From an uncultured Prevotellaceae bacterium (GTDB lineage Bacteria > Bacteroidota > Bacteroidia > Bacteroidales > Bacteroidaceae), in assembly GCA_946534585.1 (NCBI GenBank), contig CAMNCV010000130.1, positions 1 to 64,000 on the forward strand: a DNA stretch of 64,000 bases, in the 5' to 3' direction. Each line of letters opens with the position of its first letter. Position 1 is the stretch's first letter. Positions 10,865-20,437 of this stretch are shown here, in pieces. A model generated the notes under the pieces. The model saw nothing but the letters and a program-made list of their open reading frames with translations. It made no database searches and was not told the DNA's origin. The translations under genes were made by a program, and so were the position numbers.

Positions 10865-12409
10865 TTATCTTTCAGCCCAATCGCTTCGATCAAGATTTCT
10901 GTAACCCACAGCTTCAGCAATCTGATTAAAGCCAATAGTTTCTAAACCAGCAAGATCAGCAATGGTTCGTGCGACTTTCAGTATTCTGCTATACGCTCTG
11001 GCACTTAATCTGAATTTTTCCATTGCCATACGCAGCATTTCAAGCGACTGGTCATCTGGTACAGCAAAGATTTTCAGTAGTTTCTCGGTCATTTGAGCAT
11101 TACAGTGGATATCCTTAAAATCCTTAAACCTTTCTTCCTGTATTTTCCTTGCGGCAATAACTCTTTGTCTAATCACAGCCGAAGACTCACCAGGTTTAAG
11201 TTGCGCTAACTGGGCAAACGGAACAGCTTGTATTTCACACTGAATATCAATACGGTCAAGCATTGGTCCACTTATCTTCGACATATATCTATGTATCTGT
11301 CCAGGAGTACAGATACAATTATGTGTACGATCACCATAATACCCGCAAGGACAAGGGTTGGCACTTGCAACGAACATAAAGGAACAGGGATATTCTAATG
11401 TGTATTTTGCTCGTGAAATGGTAATCTTCCTGTCTTCCAACGGCTGACGCAAGACTTCAAGAGTACTTTTACTAAACTCTGGTAATTCATCAGCAAATAA
11501 CACTCCGTTATGTGCAAGACTGATTTCTCCTGGTTGTGGTGTAGCTCCTCCTCCTACCAATGCAACTTGCGAAATAGTATGATGAGGTGCACGAAAAGGC
11601 CTACGATAAATAAGCGACTGGTCTGTACCTAATTTACCTGCAACGGAATGGATTTGAGTTGTTTCCAAACTTTCAGCCAAAGACAATGGCGGCAAGATAC
11701 TTGGTAGGCGTTTCGCCATCATACTTTTTCCAGAACCTGGAGGACCTACCATAATCAAATTATGTCCCCCAGCAGCAGCAACCTCCATAGCTCGTTTGAC
11801 AAACTCCTGTCCTTTTACATCAGCAAAATCAAGCTCTGTCGTCTCTGCCTGCTGCTCATAAAACACCTTTCGTGTATCTACGATAAGAGGTTCTGCGTCC
11901 GTTTGTCCAGAAAGAAACTGTACTACTTCAAGCAATGTCTCCATTCCATATACTTCGAGATTGTTTACAACAGCAGCCTCACGTGCATTTTCCTTAGGAA
12001 CGATTAATCCCTTGAATTTCTCTTTTCGTGCTAATATGGCAATAGGTAAGACTCCTGTTACGGGTTTTAATCTCCCATCGAGACCAATCTCGCCAATAAG
12101 CATATACTCATGCAGTTTGTCTGATACAATACTCTCGTCAGCGGCAAGTAGTCCTACCGCCATTGGCAAATCGTAGGCAGACCCTTCTTTTCTTATATTT
12201 GCTGGAGCAAGATTTATTGTTATTGCTTTATGTGGAAATTTAAATCCACTATAGCCTACAGCAGAAGTTATTCTTCCAAGACTCTCGCGAACAGCCTCGC
12301 CGCCAAGTCCTGAAAGAATAAACTTCATACCTGATTCAACACTGATTTCTACTGTTACAGTATTGACACTAAGGCCATTTACTGCTGCACAATAAGTCTT
12401 TACCAGCAT
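10865..12409 (-). CDS. comM: YifB/ComM-family AAA+ ATPase (Mg-chelatase-like)
   Basis: A 514-residue protein with an N-terminal Lon-protease-like fold domain (about residues 1-170) and a Mg-chelatase-type AAA+ core. The P-loop GPPGSGKSMMAKRLPSILPP, Walker B-region ADELPEFSK, the four-cysteine-containing CPCGYYGDRTHNCIC segment and the C-terminal RAYSRILKVARTIADL are all family hallmarks. In naturally competent bacteria ComM is a helicase that drives branch migration during integration of incoming DNA; in others the role is uncertain. It begins 13 bp after metY. Confidence 0.9.
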   Translation of the reverse strand: MLVKTYCAAVNGLSVNTVTVEISVESGMKFILSGLGGEAVRESLGRITSAVGYSGFKFPHKAITINLAPANIRKEGSAYDLPMAVGLLAADESIVSDKLHEYMLIGEIGLDGRLKPVTGVLPIAILARKEKFKGLIVPKENAREAAVVNNLEVYGMETLLEVVQFLSGQTDAEPLIVDTRKVFYEQQAETTELDFADVKGQEFVKRAMEVAAAGGHNLIMVGPPGSGKSMMAKRLPSILPPLSLAESLETTQIHSVAGKLGTDQSLIYRRPFRAPHHTISQVALVGGGATPQPGEISLAHNGVLFADELPEFSKSTLEVLRQPLEDRKITISRAKYTLEYPCSFMFVASANPCPCGYYGDRTHNCICTPGQIHRYMSKISGPMLDRIDIQCEIQAVPFAQLAQLKPGESSAVIRQRVIAARKIQEERFKDFKDIHCNAQMTEKLLKIFAVPDDQSLEMLRMAMEKFRLSARAYSRILKVARTIADLAGLETIGFNQIAEAVGYRNLDRSDWAER

Positions 12410-12422
12410 ATTAACCCTTATA

Positions 12423-13700
12423 TTACATTTTAGCCATAGCCTGCTCCAAGTCGGAAATAATATCTTCCACGTTTTCGATTCCTACGGAAAGACGAACTAA
12501 ATCCGGTGCTACTCCAGCTTCGCGCAACTGTTCTTCTGACATCTGTCGATGCGTGTGACTTGCTGGATGCAATACACAGGTTCGTGCATCTGCAACATGG
12601 GTAACTATTGATATGAAATCAAGATTATCCATAAATTTGATAGCTTCCTCACGACTACCTTTTAATCCAAATGCTATCACACCACAGGAACCGTTTGGCA
12701 AGTATTTCTGACCAAGCTCATAATATTTATTACTCTTGAGGCCGCAATAGTTCACCCAACCTACTTTTTCATTCTTTTCAAGCCATTCTGCTACTTTCTG
12801 AGCGTTAGCACAATGCTGCTTCATGCGAAGAGCAAGTGTTTCAAGTCCAAGATTAAGCAAGAATGAATTCTGAGGAGCAGGAATAGAACCCAAATCGCGC
12901 ATTAGCTGTGACACCAACTTTGTAATATAGGCAAGTTTTCCGAATGCCTTGGTATAAGTCAGTCCATGATAAGACTCATCAGGTGTAGTAAGTCCACAAT
13001 ATTTCTTTCCATACTTCTCCCAATCGAAATTACCAGAGTCAACAACAACACCTCCTACCTGTGTAGCGTGACCATCCATATATTTTGTCGTTGAATGTGT
13101 TACGATATCACATCCCCATTCAAATGGACGACAATTAACAGGTGTTGCAAATGTGTTGTCCACAATTAGTGGCACACCATGCTTATGAGCAATTTTCGCA
13201 AAACGTTCTATGTCAAAAACATTACCACCAGGATTAGATATCGTTTCGCCAAAGAAGCACTTAGTGTTATCCTTAAAACATGCTTCTATCTTCTCATCAT
13301 CCCAGTCTGGGTCAATAAAAGTACATTCAATTCCTAACTTCTTCATGGTCACTCCAAACAGATTGAATGTGCCACCGTAAATGGTGTTAGAAGTTATGAA
13401 ATGATCACCTGCTTCGCATATATTAAAGATTGCATAGAAATTTGCTGCCTGACCTGATGAAGTAAGCACAGCTCCTACCCCACCCTCAAGTGCAGCGATT
13501 TTCTTTGCTACTGCATCATTAGTTGGGTTTGCAAGTCGTGTATAAAAATATCCAGAATCCTTAAGGTCAAATAAGCGAGCCATCTGCTCACTGGTGTCAT
13601 ACTTAAATGTTGTTGACTGATAGATTGGCAACTGCTGAGGTTCACCTTTCGTTGGTTTCCAACCACCGTGAATACATATCGTTTCAATATTCTTTTTCAT
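12423..13700 (-). CDS. metY: O-acetylhomoserine sulfhydrylase
   Basis: A PLP-dependent Cys/Met-metabolism enzyme of 425 residues, expected to make homocysteine from O-acetylhomoserine and sulfide. The PLP lysine is K206 in HSTTKYMDGHATQVGG. The start ETICIHGGWKP and the ending with HPASHTHRQMSEEQL and VRLSVGIE are typical of the long sulfhydrylase branch rather than cystathionine synthases (about 380 residues). It begins 1 bp after the waaA stop, so the pair is probably translationally coupled. Confidence 0.92.
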   Translation of the reverse strand: MKKNIETICIHGGWKPTKGEPQQLPIYQSTTFKYDTSEQMARLFDLKDSGYFYTRLANPTNDAVAKKIAALEGGVGAVLTSSGQAANFYAIFNICEAGDHFITSNTIYGGTFNLFGVTMKKLGIECTFIDPDWDDEKIEACFKDNTKCFFGETISNPGGNVFDIERFAKIAHKHGVPLIVDNTFATPVNCRPFEWGCDIVTHSTTKYMDGHATQVGGVVVDSGNFDWEKYGKKYCGLTTPDESYHGLTYTKAFGKLAYITKLVSQLMRDLGSIPAPQNSFLLNLGLETLALRMKQHCANAQKVAEWLEKNEKVGWVNYCGLKSNKYYELGQKYLPNGSCGVIAFGLKGSREEAIKFMDNLDFISIVTHVADARTCVLHPASHTHRQMSEEQLREAGVAPDLVRLSVGIENVEDIISDLEQAMAKM

Positions 13701-13701
13701 A

Positions 13702-14943
13702 TCACTTGTTGTTATTTGATTTTTCTATCAATTTAAATATTTCTTCTGTAGCACCAGAATTAGACTTTACGTAGTTTTCAGCTGCTTCTGAAGCTTTTTG
13801 GAGTTTTTGTTCATCTGATATAAAATCATTCATCACCTGTTTGAAATCATCAGAATTTTTAATTTCAATGCCACCTCCGCAAGATTTCAACTCTTGTGCT
13901 TCGACGAATTTTGAATTGTTAGGTCCAAATATTACAGGAATACCCCAAACTGCTGCTTCTGGTAAATTGTGTATACTTACTCCGAATCCACCACCTACAT
14001 ACGCTATATTACCGTATTTATATATTGACGACAATAAACCGAAACAATCTATTATCAGAATTTCTATATCTTTTAAATTATCATCAGCCGTTATTTGTGT
14101 ATACCTTTTAACAGTCCTACCTTCAAGCATTTTTTGTATTTTACACAAATGGTTTTCGTCAATGACATGGGGTGCAATAATTAATTTCCAATCCTTGTGT
14201 TGTTCAAAGTACGGTATAAAAATTTCTTCGTCTGGTTCCCAAGAACTACCTGCGACAAATACTTTTTGATTGTTTTTGAAATTTTCTACAATCTCTATCT
14301 CCTTACTTTGACGTGCTATCTGTATTACTCTGTCAAAACGAGTATCACCTGTTACATCAACTTTATCAATTCCAATACTATGCAACAACTTACAACTTTG
14401 TTCGTTTTGAACAAAGAAATGAGTAAAGCATTTTAATACATTCTTATACCTCCTTCCGTACCATTTAAAGAATATCTGATTCGGACGAAATATGCTACTT
14501 ACGCTGTAAACAGGAACATTTCTATGCTTTAGTATGTGAAGGTAATTATACCAAAATTCATATTTAATGAAGAAAGCGACAGAGGGACGGATAATCCGAA
14601 GAAAACGTATGGCATTTGTTGGAGTATCTATTGGCAGGTAGCATATTATATCTGCGCCATTATAGTCTTTACGAACTTCATAACCTGAAGGAGAAAAAAA
14701 AGTTAAGAGAATTTTCTTCTCTGGATATATACGCCTGAATTCTTCAATGATTGGACGTCCTTGTTCAAATTCGCCCAATGATGCAGCATGAAACCATGCA
14801 TAATCGGAATTTTGATCAACCTTTTCCTTCAAATATGAGAATGCTGCACGTTCTCCTTTCCACATCAGTCTTACCTTTTGGGAAAAGAAACTCGCTATAA
14901 ACACACCAAATTCGTATATATAAAATATAATATTATACATCAT
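13702..14943 (-). CDS. waaA: 3-deoxy-D-manno-octulosonic acid (Kdo) transferase
   Basis: Inner-membrane enzyme that transfers Kdo to lipid A during lipopolysaccharide synthesis. It has an N-terminal membrane anchor ([17 protein letters not shown]), the [21 protein letters not shown] motif with its catalytic glutamate, the [11 protein letters not shown] block, and in the second domain [21 protein letters not shown]. The length of 413 residues is normal. It overlaps gltX by 4 nt. Confidence 0.93.
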   Translation of the reverse strand: MMYNIIFYIYEFGVFIASFFSQKVRLMWKGERAAFSYLKEKVDQNSDYAWFHAASLGEFEQGRPIIEEFRRIYPEKKILLTFFSPSGYEVRKDYNGADIICYLPIDTPTNAIRFLRIIRPSVAFFIKYEFWYNYLHILKHRNVPVYSVSSIFRPNQIFFKWYGRRYKNVLKCFTHFFVQNEQSCKLLHSIGIDKVDVTGDTRFDRVIQIARQSKEIEIVENFKNNQKVFVAGSSWEPDEEIFIPYFEQHKDWKLIIAPHVIDENHLCKIQKMLEGRTVKRYTQITADDNLKDIEILIIDCFGLLSSIYKYGNIAYVGGGFGVSIHNLPEAAVWGIPVIFGPNNSKFVEAQELKSCGGGIEIKNSDDFKQVMNDFISDEQKLQKASEAAENYVKSNSGATEEIFKLIEKSNNNK

Positions 14944-16457
14944 CCTAATGTTTTTACAGCTTTGCTTATTCGACTTAATGTTTCTTCTTTGCCGAGATAT
15001 GCTGATATGTCAAACATGCCAGGTCCTTTTCCTTCTCCTACGAGACACAAACGGAAAGCATTCATAACATCACCCAATTTGTAGCCTTTTTCTTCTATCC
15101 AATTCATTACAACACGCTCTTGACCAATAACGGAGAAATCGTCAATGTCTTTCAATACCATAGACAATTCTGTCATTACACGTGCAGAATCTTCCTTCCA
15201 ACGTTTCTTTACTGTTTTTTCATCATAAGTGCGAGGTGCGAAGAAGAAGAACGAGCACAAAGGCCACAATTCACTTACAAAGTTCACCCTGTCCTTCATC
15301 ATGCCTACTACTTGAGTAATACGCTCTTGGCTAACATCCGCTCCATTGTTAGCCACTATCGGAGCAAACTGTTTGGCAATTTCCTCTGCTGACTTCTTCA
15401 ATATATACTCATGGTTAAACCAGATGCACTTCTTATAATCAAATTTTGCGCCTGCTTTTGAACAACGTGAAATATCAAAGGCATTAACCAGTTCTTCTAA
15501 AGTAAAAATCTCTTGCTCTGTACCTGGATTCCATCCAAGTAATGCTAAGAAATTGACAACAGCCTCGGGGAAGTAACCACTCTCGCGAAATCCGGTGCTA
15601 ACCTCTCCTGTCTTTGGATCGTGCCATTCCAATGGAAAGACAGGAAAGCCCAGTCTGTCACCATCACGCTTCGACAACTTACCTTTACCCTCGGGCTTTA
15701 GCAACAGAGGCAAGTGTGCAAACTGTGGCATCGTATCTTCCCACCCAAATGCCTTGTAAAGCAAAACATGCAATGGAGCACTGGGTAACCATTCTTCACC
15801 ACGTATTACATGACTTACTTCCATAAGATGATCATCAACTATATTAGCCAAATGATATGTAGGTAATTCATCAGCACTCTTGTAGAGTACCTTGTCATCA
15901 AGGATGTCGGTTTTTATGTGAACCTCTCCTCTTATCATATCGTTGACTATAACATCTTCGCCCGCATCTATCTTGAAGCGGACTACATACTGATGACCAT
16001 CAGCAATAAGACTTTCTACTTCTTCTGCTGAAAGAGAAAGTGAATTACGCATTTCATGGCGTGTCTTTGCGTCATATTGAAAATTAGGAACTTCAACCCG
16101 TTTCTTTTCCAACTCTTCTGGAGTGTCAAAAGCTATATATGCTTTTCCTTTTTCTATAAGTTGTTTTACGTATTTTTTATATATATACCTACGTTCGCTT
16201 TGCCTGTAAGGACCTTTATTGCCTCCAAAACTTACACCTTCATCAAACGTTATACCAAGCCACCGAAAAGATTCTATTATATATTCTTCTGCTCCAGGAA
16301 CGAAACGGTTAGAGTCTGTATCTTCTATACGAAAAATAAGGTCTCCATCGTTTTGTTTGGCAAAAAGGTAGTTAAATAAAGCCGTACGTACGCCTCCGAT
16401 ATGCAATGCCCCCGTGGGACTCGGAGCAAAGCGTACTCTTACTTTTCTATCCATCAT
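14940..16457 (-). CDS. gltX: Glutamyl-tRNA synthetase
   Basis: Class I synthetase of 505 residues that charges tRNA-Glu. The HIGH-type signature is [16 protein letters not shown] near the start and the KMSKS-type motif is [10 protein letters not shown] in the middle; the helical anticodon-binding domain follows. The protein begins with two methionines; either could initiate. It is the first gene of a leftward run through waaA, metY, comM and the LeuA-type gene, with a promoter at 16517-16548. Confidence 0.96.
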   Translation of the reverse strand: MMDRKVRVRFAPSPTGALHIGGVRTALFNYLFAKQNDGDLIFRIEDTDSNRFVPGAEEYIIESFRWLGITFDEGVSFGGNKGPYRQSERRYIYKKYVKQLIEKGKAYIAFDTPEELEKKRVEVPNFQYDAKTRHEMRNSLSLSAEEVESLIADGHQYVVRFKIDAGEDVIVNDMIRGEVHIKTDILDDKVLYKSADELPTYHLANIVDDHLMEVSHVIRGEEWLPSAPLHVLLYKAFGWEDTMPQFAHLPLLLKPEGKGKLSKRDGDRLGFPVFPLEWHDPKTGEVSTGFRESGYFPEAVVNFLALLGWNPGTEQEIFTLEELVNAFDISRCSKAGAKFDYKKCIWFNHEYILKKSAEEIAKQFAPIVANNGADVSQERITQVVGMMKDRVNFVSELWPLCSFFFFAPRTYDEKTVKKRWKEDSARVMTELSMVLKDIDDFSVIGQERVVMNWIEEKGYKLGDVMNAFRLCLVGEGKGPGMFDISAYLGKEETLSRISKAVKTLG

Positions 16458-16516
16458 CTTCTTTTTTGTTAGATAATTTATCTATTCTGTTGTGTGTATT
16501 ATATGTTAAAACAATG

Positions 16517-16548
16517 CAAAGTTACTAATTTTTGTCGAATTACACAAA
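16517..16548 (-). promoter_or_regulatory. Promoter of the gltX operon
   Basis: On the minus strand TTTG (16545-16548) is followed after 20 bp by TAACTTTG (16517-16524), an exact Bacteroidetes promoter, 60 bp upstream of the gltX start. Confidence 0.75.
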
Positions 16549-16587
16549 TTTTAAACTCTTATATAGATATAACTCATTTTTTTTTTG

Positions 16588-16595
16588 TATTTTTG
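16588..16595 (+). promoter_or_regulatory. Possible -7 box for the HD-domain phosphodiesterase gene
   Basis: TATTTTTG matches TAnnTTTG and lies 27 bp before the chosen ATG, but no TTTG is visible 19-21 bp upstream, so the promoter is only half supported. Confidence 0.4.
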
Positions 16596-16622
16596 CAAGC
16601 AGAAACCCAAAAAACACTTACT

Positions 16623-18716
16623 ATGGCAATGGAAAACGTCAACATCAGCAAGATTTCTGGTGTTAAATCATTCATAAAAATAGTATCAATCTTAGCAGTT
16701 GCAGTAACTCTAATCGTATTAGCTATGCCTAATACAGAGAAGCCGCGTCTAACATACGAAATAGGCAATCCTTGGCCCAATGCGCAACTTATATCTCCTG
16801 GTGAAATACTAATTCAGAAAGATCCAAAGATTGTGGAATTAGAACGGCAGGAAGCATTACAGAGTGAATACCTTCCATACTATAATCTTGATAAATCTAT
16901 TGGTGAAAAACAGATTGCTGCATTCTTAAATCAGCAAGAAACATCAAATCTAAAGTTGTCGGCATATTGTCTGCAATCTGTTGCCGACATATTATCTGAT
17001 TTGTATCAGCAAGGCATATTGTCACACAGTGAATACCTACAGATGATAGGCTCGGATAGTACTGCTGCTATTGTTATCATTGACAATAAAAATGCTAACA
17101 AGCGGTTTGTCAAGGACTGCATATCTACAAAACAAGCTTATGAACGCCTGTTTAATGATAAAAGAATCGAAGCCGACAAGGAACTGCTATTAAAAAACAA
17201 CATCAATGAGTTCATAGTTCCTAATGTCACATACGATGCAAGGCGTAGCGAACAAGCTAAGCACGATATTATCTCCATGATTTCCACAAATTCAGGAGTT
17301 ATCAAACCTGGTCAGGAAATAATCAACAGAGGTGACATCATTACCGAGGAAAAAGCACGCATGATTGACAGTTACAATAATTTCATTGATGCACAGTCAA
17401 ACAGCACTTGGTATGATCTGCTGAGAACTAATGGTATTCAGTGGATATATGTAGCAATCCTTATGCTCCAACTGATGTTATATCTTCAGTTGTATCGCAG
17501 AGATTATTTACCCAAGCAGAGGTCGCTTAACATGGTTTTCTTCCTTATGACCATTTTTCCTGTTGCCAATTCCATCATCATGCGATTCGATCCACGAAAC
17601 ATATATATACTCCCAATATGCTTGGTGCCCATGTTTATACGTGTGTTTCTCGATTCACGTACAGCATTCATGACACATACTGCCGTAGTATTGATATGTG
17701 CCGCACCAGTAAGTGACAAGTTCGAATACATATTCATACAGATGTCTGCAGGCATAATTTCCATTTGCGGACTGCGTACCATATCTAAGCGTTCCAATAT
17801 GTTTCTTGTGGCTTTTTATGTCTCAGTAACCTGCTTAATCACATATACAATAGCAAAGTTTCTTGACAACAAAGACGTTACATTCGATATATTAAAACAT
17901 TCATATATATGTTTCATTCTCAACGGAATATTATTATTATTGGCTTATCCTCTTATGTTTTTCGTTGAGAGAGTGTTCGGATTTATTTCACCTGTCACAT
18001 TGATAGAACTTTCTGACACTAATCGTGGAATACTACGTGAATTATCAGAAAGGGCTCCAGGGACTTTCCAGCACTCTATCATGGTAGGAAATCTTGCAGC
18101 AGCCATAGCCTCTGAGATAGGGGCAAAAAGTCTCATGGTTCGTACTGGCGCTTTATACCATGACATTGGAAAACTACGCCGTCCTACTTTCTTTACAGAG
18201 AATCAGGCAGGTATCAATCCGCATACGAGACTAACGCCACAGGTAAGTGCTAAAGTCATTATATCTCATGTGGCAGATGGTATAGAAAAAGCAAAGGAAA
18301 ACGGTGTACCAGATGTATTACGTAATTTCATTCTTACACATCATGGTAATGGATTAACCAAGTATTTTTATAATACATATAAGAATGAACATCCAAATGA
18401 AGAAATAGATGACACTCCATTTCGTTATCCTGGTCCCAATCCTTTCTCAAAAGAGCAAGCTATTCTGATGATGGCTGATGCCGTTGAGGCAGCCTCACGT
18501 TCTCTTAACAAATACGATGAAGAATCTTTGGCCTCCCTAGTAAATAAGATTATCGACTCGCAGGTTGGTGAAGGATTTTTCAATGAATGTCCTATAACTT
18601 TCCGCGATATAGCAACGGCAAAACGCATTCTTATCGAACGTCTAGGGGCGATTTATCATCCAAGAATACAATATCCAGAGTTGACAAACAATATCAAGCA
18701 AAATGAGAAAGAATAG
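16623..18716 (+). CDS. 7TM-HD membrane phosphodiesterase (PgpH family)
   Basis: A 697-residue HDIG-family membrane protein. Order: an N-terminal membrane helix (about residues 16-36), an extracytoplasmic 7TMR-HDED-type region to about residue 270, seven hydrophobic segments, then a cytoplasmic HD domain with ALYHDIGKLRRP (H513, D514) and FILTHHGNG. PgpH proteins hydrolyse cyclic-di-AMP; that activity is inferred from the family. The start at 16623 is preferred because the frame back to 16494 crosses both the gltX promoter region and the -7 box, and MAMENVN is followed by the anchor helix. Confidence 0.88.
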   Translation: MAMENVNISKISGVKSFIKIVSILAVAVTLIVLAMPNTEKPRLTYEIGNPWPNAQLISPGEILIQKDPKIVELERQEALQSEYLPYYNLDKSIGEKQIAAFLNQQETSNLKLSAYCLQSVADILSDLYQQGILSHSEYLQMIGSDSTAAIVIIDNKNANKRFVKDCISTKQAYERLFNDKRIEADKELLLKNNINEFIVPNVTYDARRSEQAKHDIISMISTNSGVIKPGQEIINRGDIITEEKARMIDSYNNFIDAQSNSTWYDLLRTNGIQWIYVAILMLQLMLYLQLYRRDYLPKQRSLNMVFFLMTIFPVANSIIMRFDPRNIYILPICLVPMFIRVFLDSRTAFMTHTAVVLICAAPVSDKFEYIFIQMSAGIISICGLRTISKRSNMFLVAFYVSVTCLITYTIAKFLDNKDVTFDILKHSYICFILNGILLLLAYPLMFFVERVFGFISPVTLIELSDTNRGILRELSERAPGTFQHSIMVGNLAAAIASEIGAKSLMVRTGALYHDIGKLRRPTFFTENQAGINPHTRLTPQVSAKVIISHVADGIEKAKENGVPDVLRNFILTHHGNGLTKYFYNTYKNEHPNEEIDDTPFRYPGPNPFSKEQAILMMADAVEAASRSLNKYDEESLASLVNKIIDSQVGEGFFNECPITFRDIATAKRILIERLGAIYHPRIQYPELTNNIKQNEKE

Positions 18717-19194
18717 TATTAGTCGTTTTTCCATAAGACGCTGGTGGCAAAATCTTGGTTTTGGTATAGAGTCAAAAAGTGATTATACTTATCTACATGA
18801 AGTCCTGCGTGAATCTTTGCCCTACTATGCGTATGATGACCTTTTATTACGGCATCCTTCAGCAACTCCACAAGAACATAGAATTGCCAGGCTTCTCTTT
18901 CGTATGTGCAACGCAGAACGCAGTAAACACATAAGATTGTTAGGCAACTATTCCGAGTTGGAAAAAGATGCTATAGAAACTGCTACAGGTGTTGATTTTA
19001 ATTCTCACGACAGAGCAAAACATATACATAACGCCGATATCATCATCGTAAAAAACATACTCGCTGACAACCAGGAAATATGGCAAAGTATTCTAAACCA
19101 AAGACACGTTATTACATTTGACATGGTCTGCATAGGCTTTGCGTTGTTTGACATAAAGCGTTACTCTGAACATTATCATATATCACACCCATGA
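18703..19194 (+). CDS. Unknown conserved-looking protein
   Basis: A 163-residue soluble protein rich in His, Arg and Tyr with no signal peptide or membrane helix. It overlaps the upstream phosphodiesterase by 14 nt and the downstream cobalamin adenosyltransferase by 4 nt, so it is clearly expressed within this unit. I do not recognise a domain. Its second half is predicted helical with many charged residues. The tight coupling on both sides is the only hint to function. Confidence 0.75.
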   Translation: MRKNSISRFSIRRWWQNLGFGIESKSDYTYLHEVLRESLPYYAYDDLLLRHPSATPQEHRIARLLFRMCNAERSKHIRLLGNYSELEKDAIETATGVDFNSHDRAKHIHNADIIIVKNILADNQEIWQSILNQRHVITFDMVCIGFALFDIKRYSEHYHISHP

Positions 19195-19820
19195 AACTGT
19201 CTAAAATTTACACTCGAACTGGTGACTTGGGCTCTACTTCCCTTGTGGGCGGAGTACGAGTATCAAAAGATTGTGAACGTATTGAAGCCTATGGTACTGT
19301 AGATGAATTATCTTCTCATTTAGGATTGTTACGGGCTTACATCAACGAAGAAGCCAAGATGCCTTATGAGCCATCGTCAGTTTTCAACAATCTTGCAGAA
19401 TACATACTGCATATACAGAACATTCTTTTTAGTATAAGTACATATCTTGCTACTGATACACAACAAACGCCATTATATTCTTCGGCAAAATTTGAAAGTA
19501 GCGAGATTGACACGCTTGAACAACAAATAGATATTCTCAATAGCACTCTGCCCGAGTTGGATAGTTTCGTATTGCCAGGAGAGAGTATAGCAGCTGCACA
19601 ATGCCATGTATGCCGCACTGTATGTCGCAGAGCAGAAAGACGTATTATCAGTCTCAAAAAAACTCTTTGCAATGAGGATGTTAATGATTATACTACAGAA
19701 TTTAATGTTCACATACTATTTTTTTTCAACAGATTATCCGATTATCTCTTCGTTTTAGCACGAAAATTAAACTTTCTTAGCAATATAGAAGAAAAAACAT
19801 GGAAAAAAACTTGCAGATAA
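19191..19820 (+). CDS. Cob(I)alamin adenosyltransferase, PduO type
   Basis: Transfers the adenosyl group of ATP to cob(I)alamin to make coenzyme B12. It begins MKLSKIYTRTGDLGSTSLVGG, the ATP-binding TRTGDxG motif, then the conserved RIEAYGTVDELSSHLGL; the helical bundle contains the CRTVCRRAERR segment. At 209 residues it is a normal single-domain PduO-type enzyme. No cobalamin riboswitch is seen upstream because the gene lies inside an operon, overlapping its neighbour by 4 nt. Confidence 0.92.
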   Translation: MKLSKIYTRTGDLGSTSLVGGVRVSKDCERIEAYGTVDELSSHLGLLRAYINEEAKMPYEPSSVFNNLAEYILHIQNILFSISTYLATDTQQTPLYSSAKFESSEIDTLEQQIDILNSTLPELDSFVLPGESIAAAQCHVCRTVCRRAERRIISLKKTLCNEDVNDYTTEFNVHILFFFNRLSDYLFVLARKLNFLSNIEEKTWKKTCR

Positions 19821-19840
19821 AAAAAATTATTGTACCTTTG
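19811..19840 (+). promoter_or_regulatory. Promoter of the DUF2795 gene
   Basis: TTG (19811-19813), 19 bp, then TACCTTTG (19833-19840), overlapping the stop codon of the adenosyltransferase gene. The 5' leader of about 75 nt contains a direct repeat TAATTATTAAT separated by 4 bp. Confidence 0.7.
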
Positions 19841-19919
19841 CACACGATTTATACATATCTACTGCACAAGCCGTGCGCAAGATACTTTTAATTATTAATT
19901 CGCTAATTATTAATAAACC

Positions 19920-20141
19920 ATGTACTGGACACTTGAATTAGCTTCTAAATTAGAGGATGCTCCGTGGCCTGCCACAAAAGAGGAGCTGCTTGATTATGCC
20001 ACCCGAAGCGGCATATCGCTCGAGGTGATAGAAAACCTTGAGGAACTTGAAGATGAGGATGAGGTCTATGACTCTATAGAAGATATCTGGCCTGACTACC
20101 CTACCAAAGAAGACTTTCTTTTCGACGAGGAAGAATATTAG
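19920..20141 (+). CDS. DUF2795 family small acidic protein
   Basis: A 73-residue acidic protein with PWPATKEELLDYA, a Glu/Asp-rich middle and the ending YDSIEDIWPDYPTKEDFLF, recognised as the DUF2795 family common throughout Bacteroidetes. The function is unknown. It has its own promoter and terminator, so it is a one-gene unit. Confidence 0.9.
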   Translation: MYWTLELASKLEDAPWPATKEELLDYATRSGISLEVIENLEELEDEDEVYDSIEDIWPDYPTKEDFLFDEEEY

Positions 20142-20180
20142 TATCTACTCGTCAAAAAATGAAAACGGACAACTAACTAC

Positions 20181-20221
20181 AAATACCGTGTGAGTAAATA
20201 TTTTTTACCTTCACGGTATTT
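20181..20221 (+). terminator. Terminator after the DUF2795 gene
   Basis: AAATACCGTG (20181-20190) pairs with CACGGTATTT (20212-20221), and the loop-side bases GAGTAAA and TTTACCT can extend the stem. A T-rich tail follows. Confidence 0.7.
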
Positions 20222-20284
20222 TATATGTTTTTCAATTAGATGTCGAGAAGGTATAACTTTTCAACTAGTCATTATAATAAATAA

Positions 20285-20387
20285 TTTGAAACGAATTTTT
20301 CTGATTTACATTCATTCTGTACATAATCTTGACTTTTGATGTTTTAATTGTACAAACAAATAGTAAATCAGAAAGATTCGTTTCAAA
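20285..20387. repeat. Long inverted repeat, 25-bp arms
   Basis: Arms at 20285-20309 and 20363-20387 are complementary with one mismatch and enclose 53 bp. It lies between convergent genes (DUF2795 and GH57) in a 296-bp gap that otherwise holds only the terminator at 20181-20221. It could be a second bidirectional terminator, a folded RNA, or a small miniature element; there is no coding sequence inside. Confidence 0.6.
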
Positions 20388-20437
20388 GAAAAATCAAGGA
20401 ATAGTCACAAACGGCTCTGAAAGAAATACAAAAGAAA

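Noticed and set aside
19820..19919. Cobalamin riboswitch near the adenosyltransferase gene
   Set aside because: The adenosyltransferase is internal to an operon and the downstream gap shows a promoter and simple repeats only, with no B12-box-like sequence.
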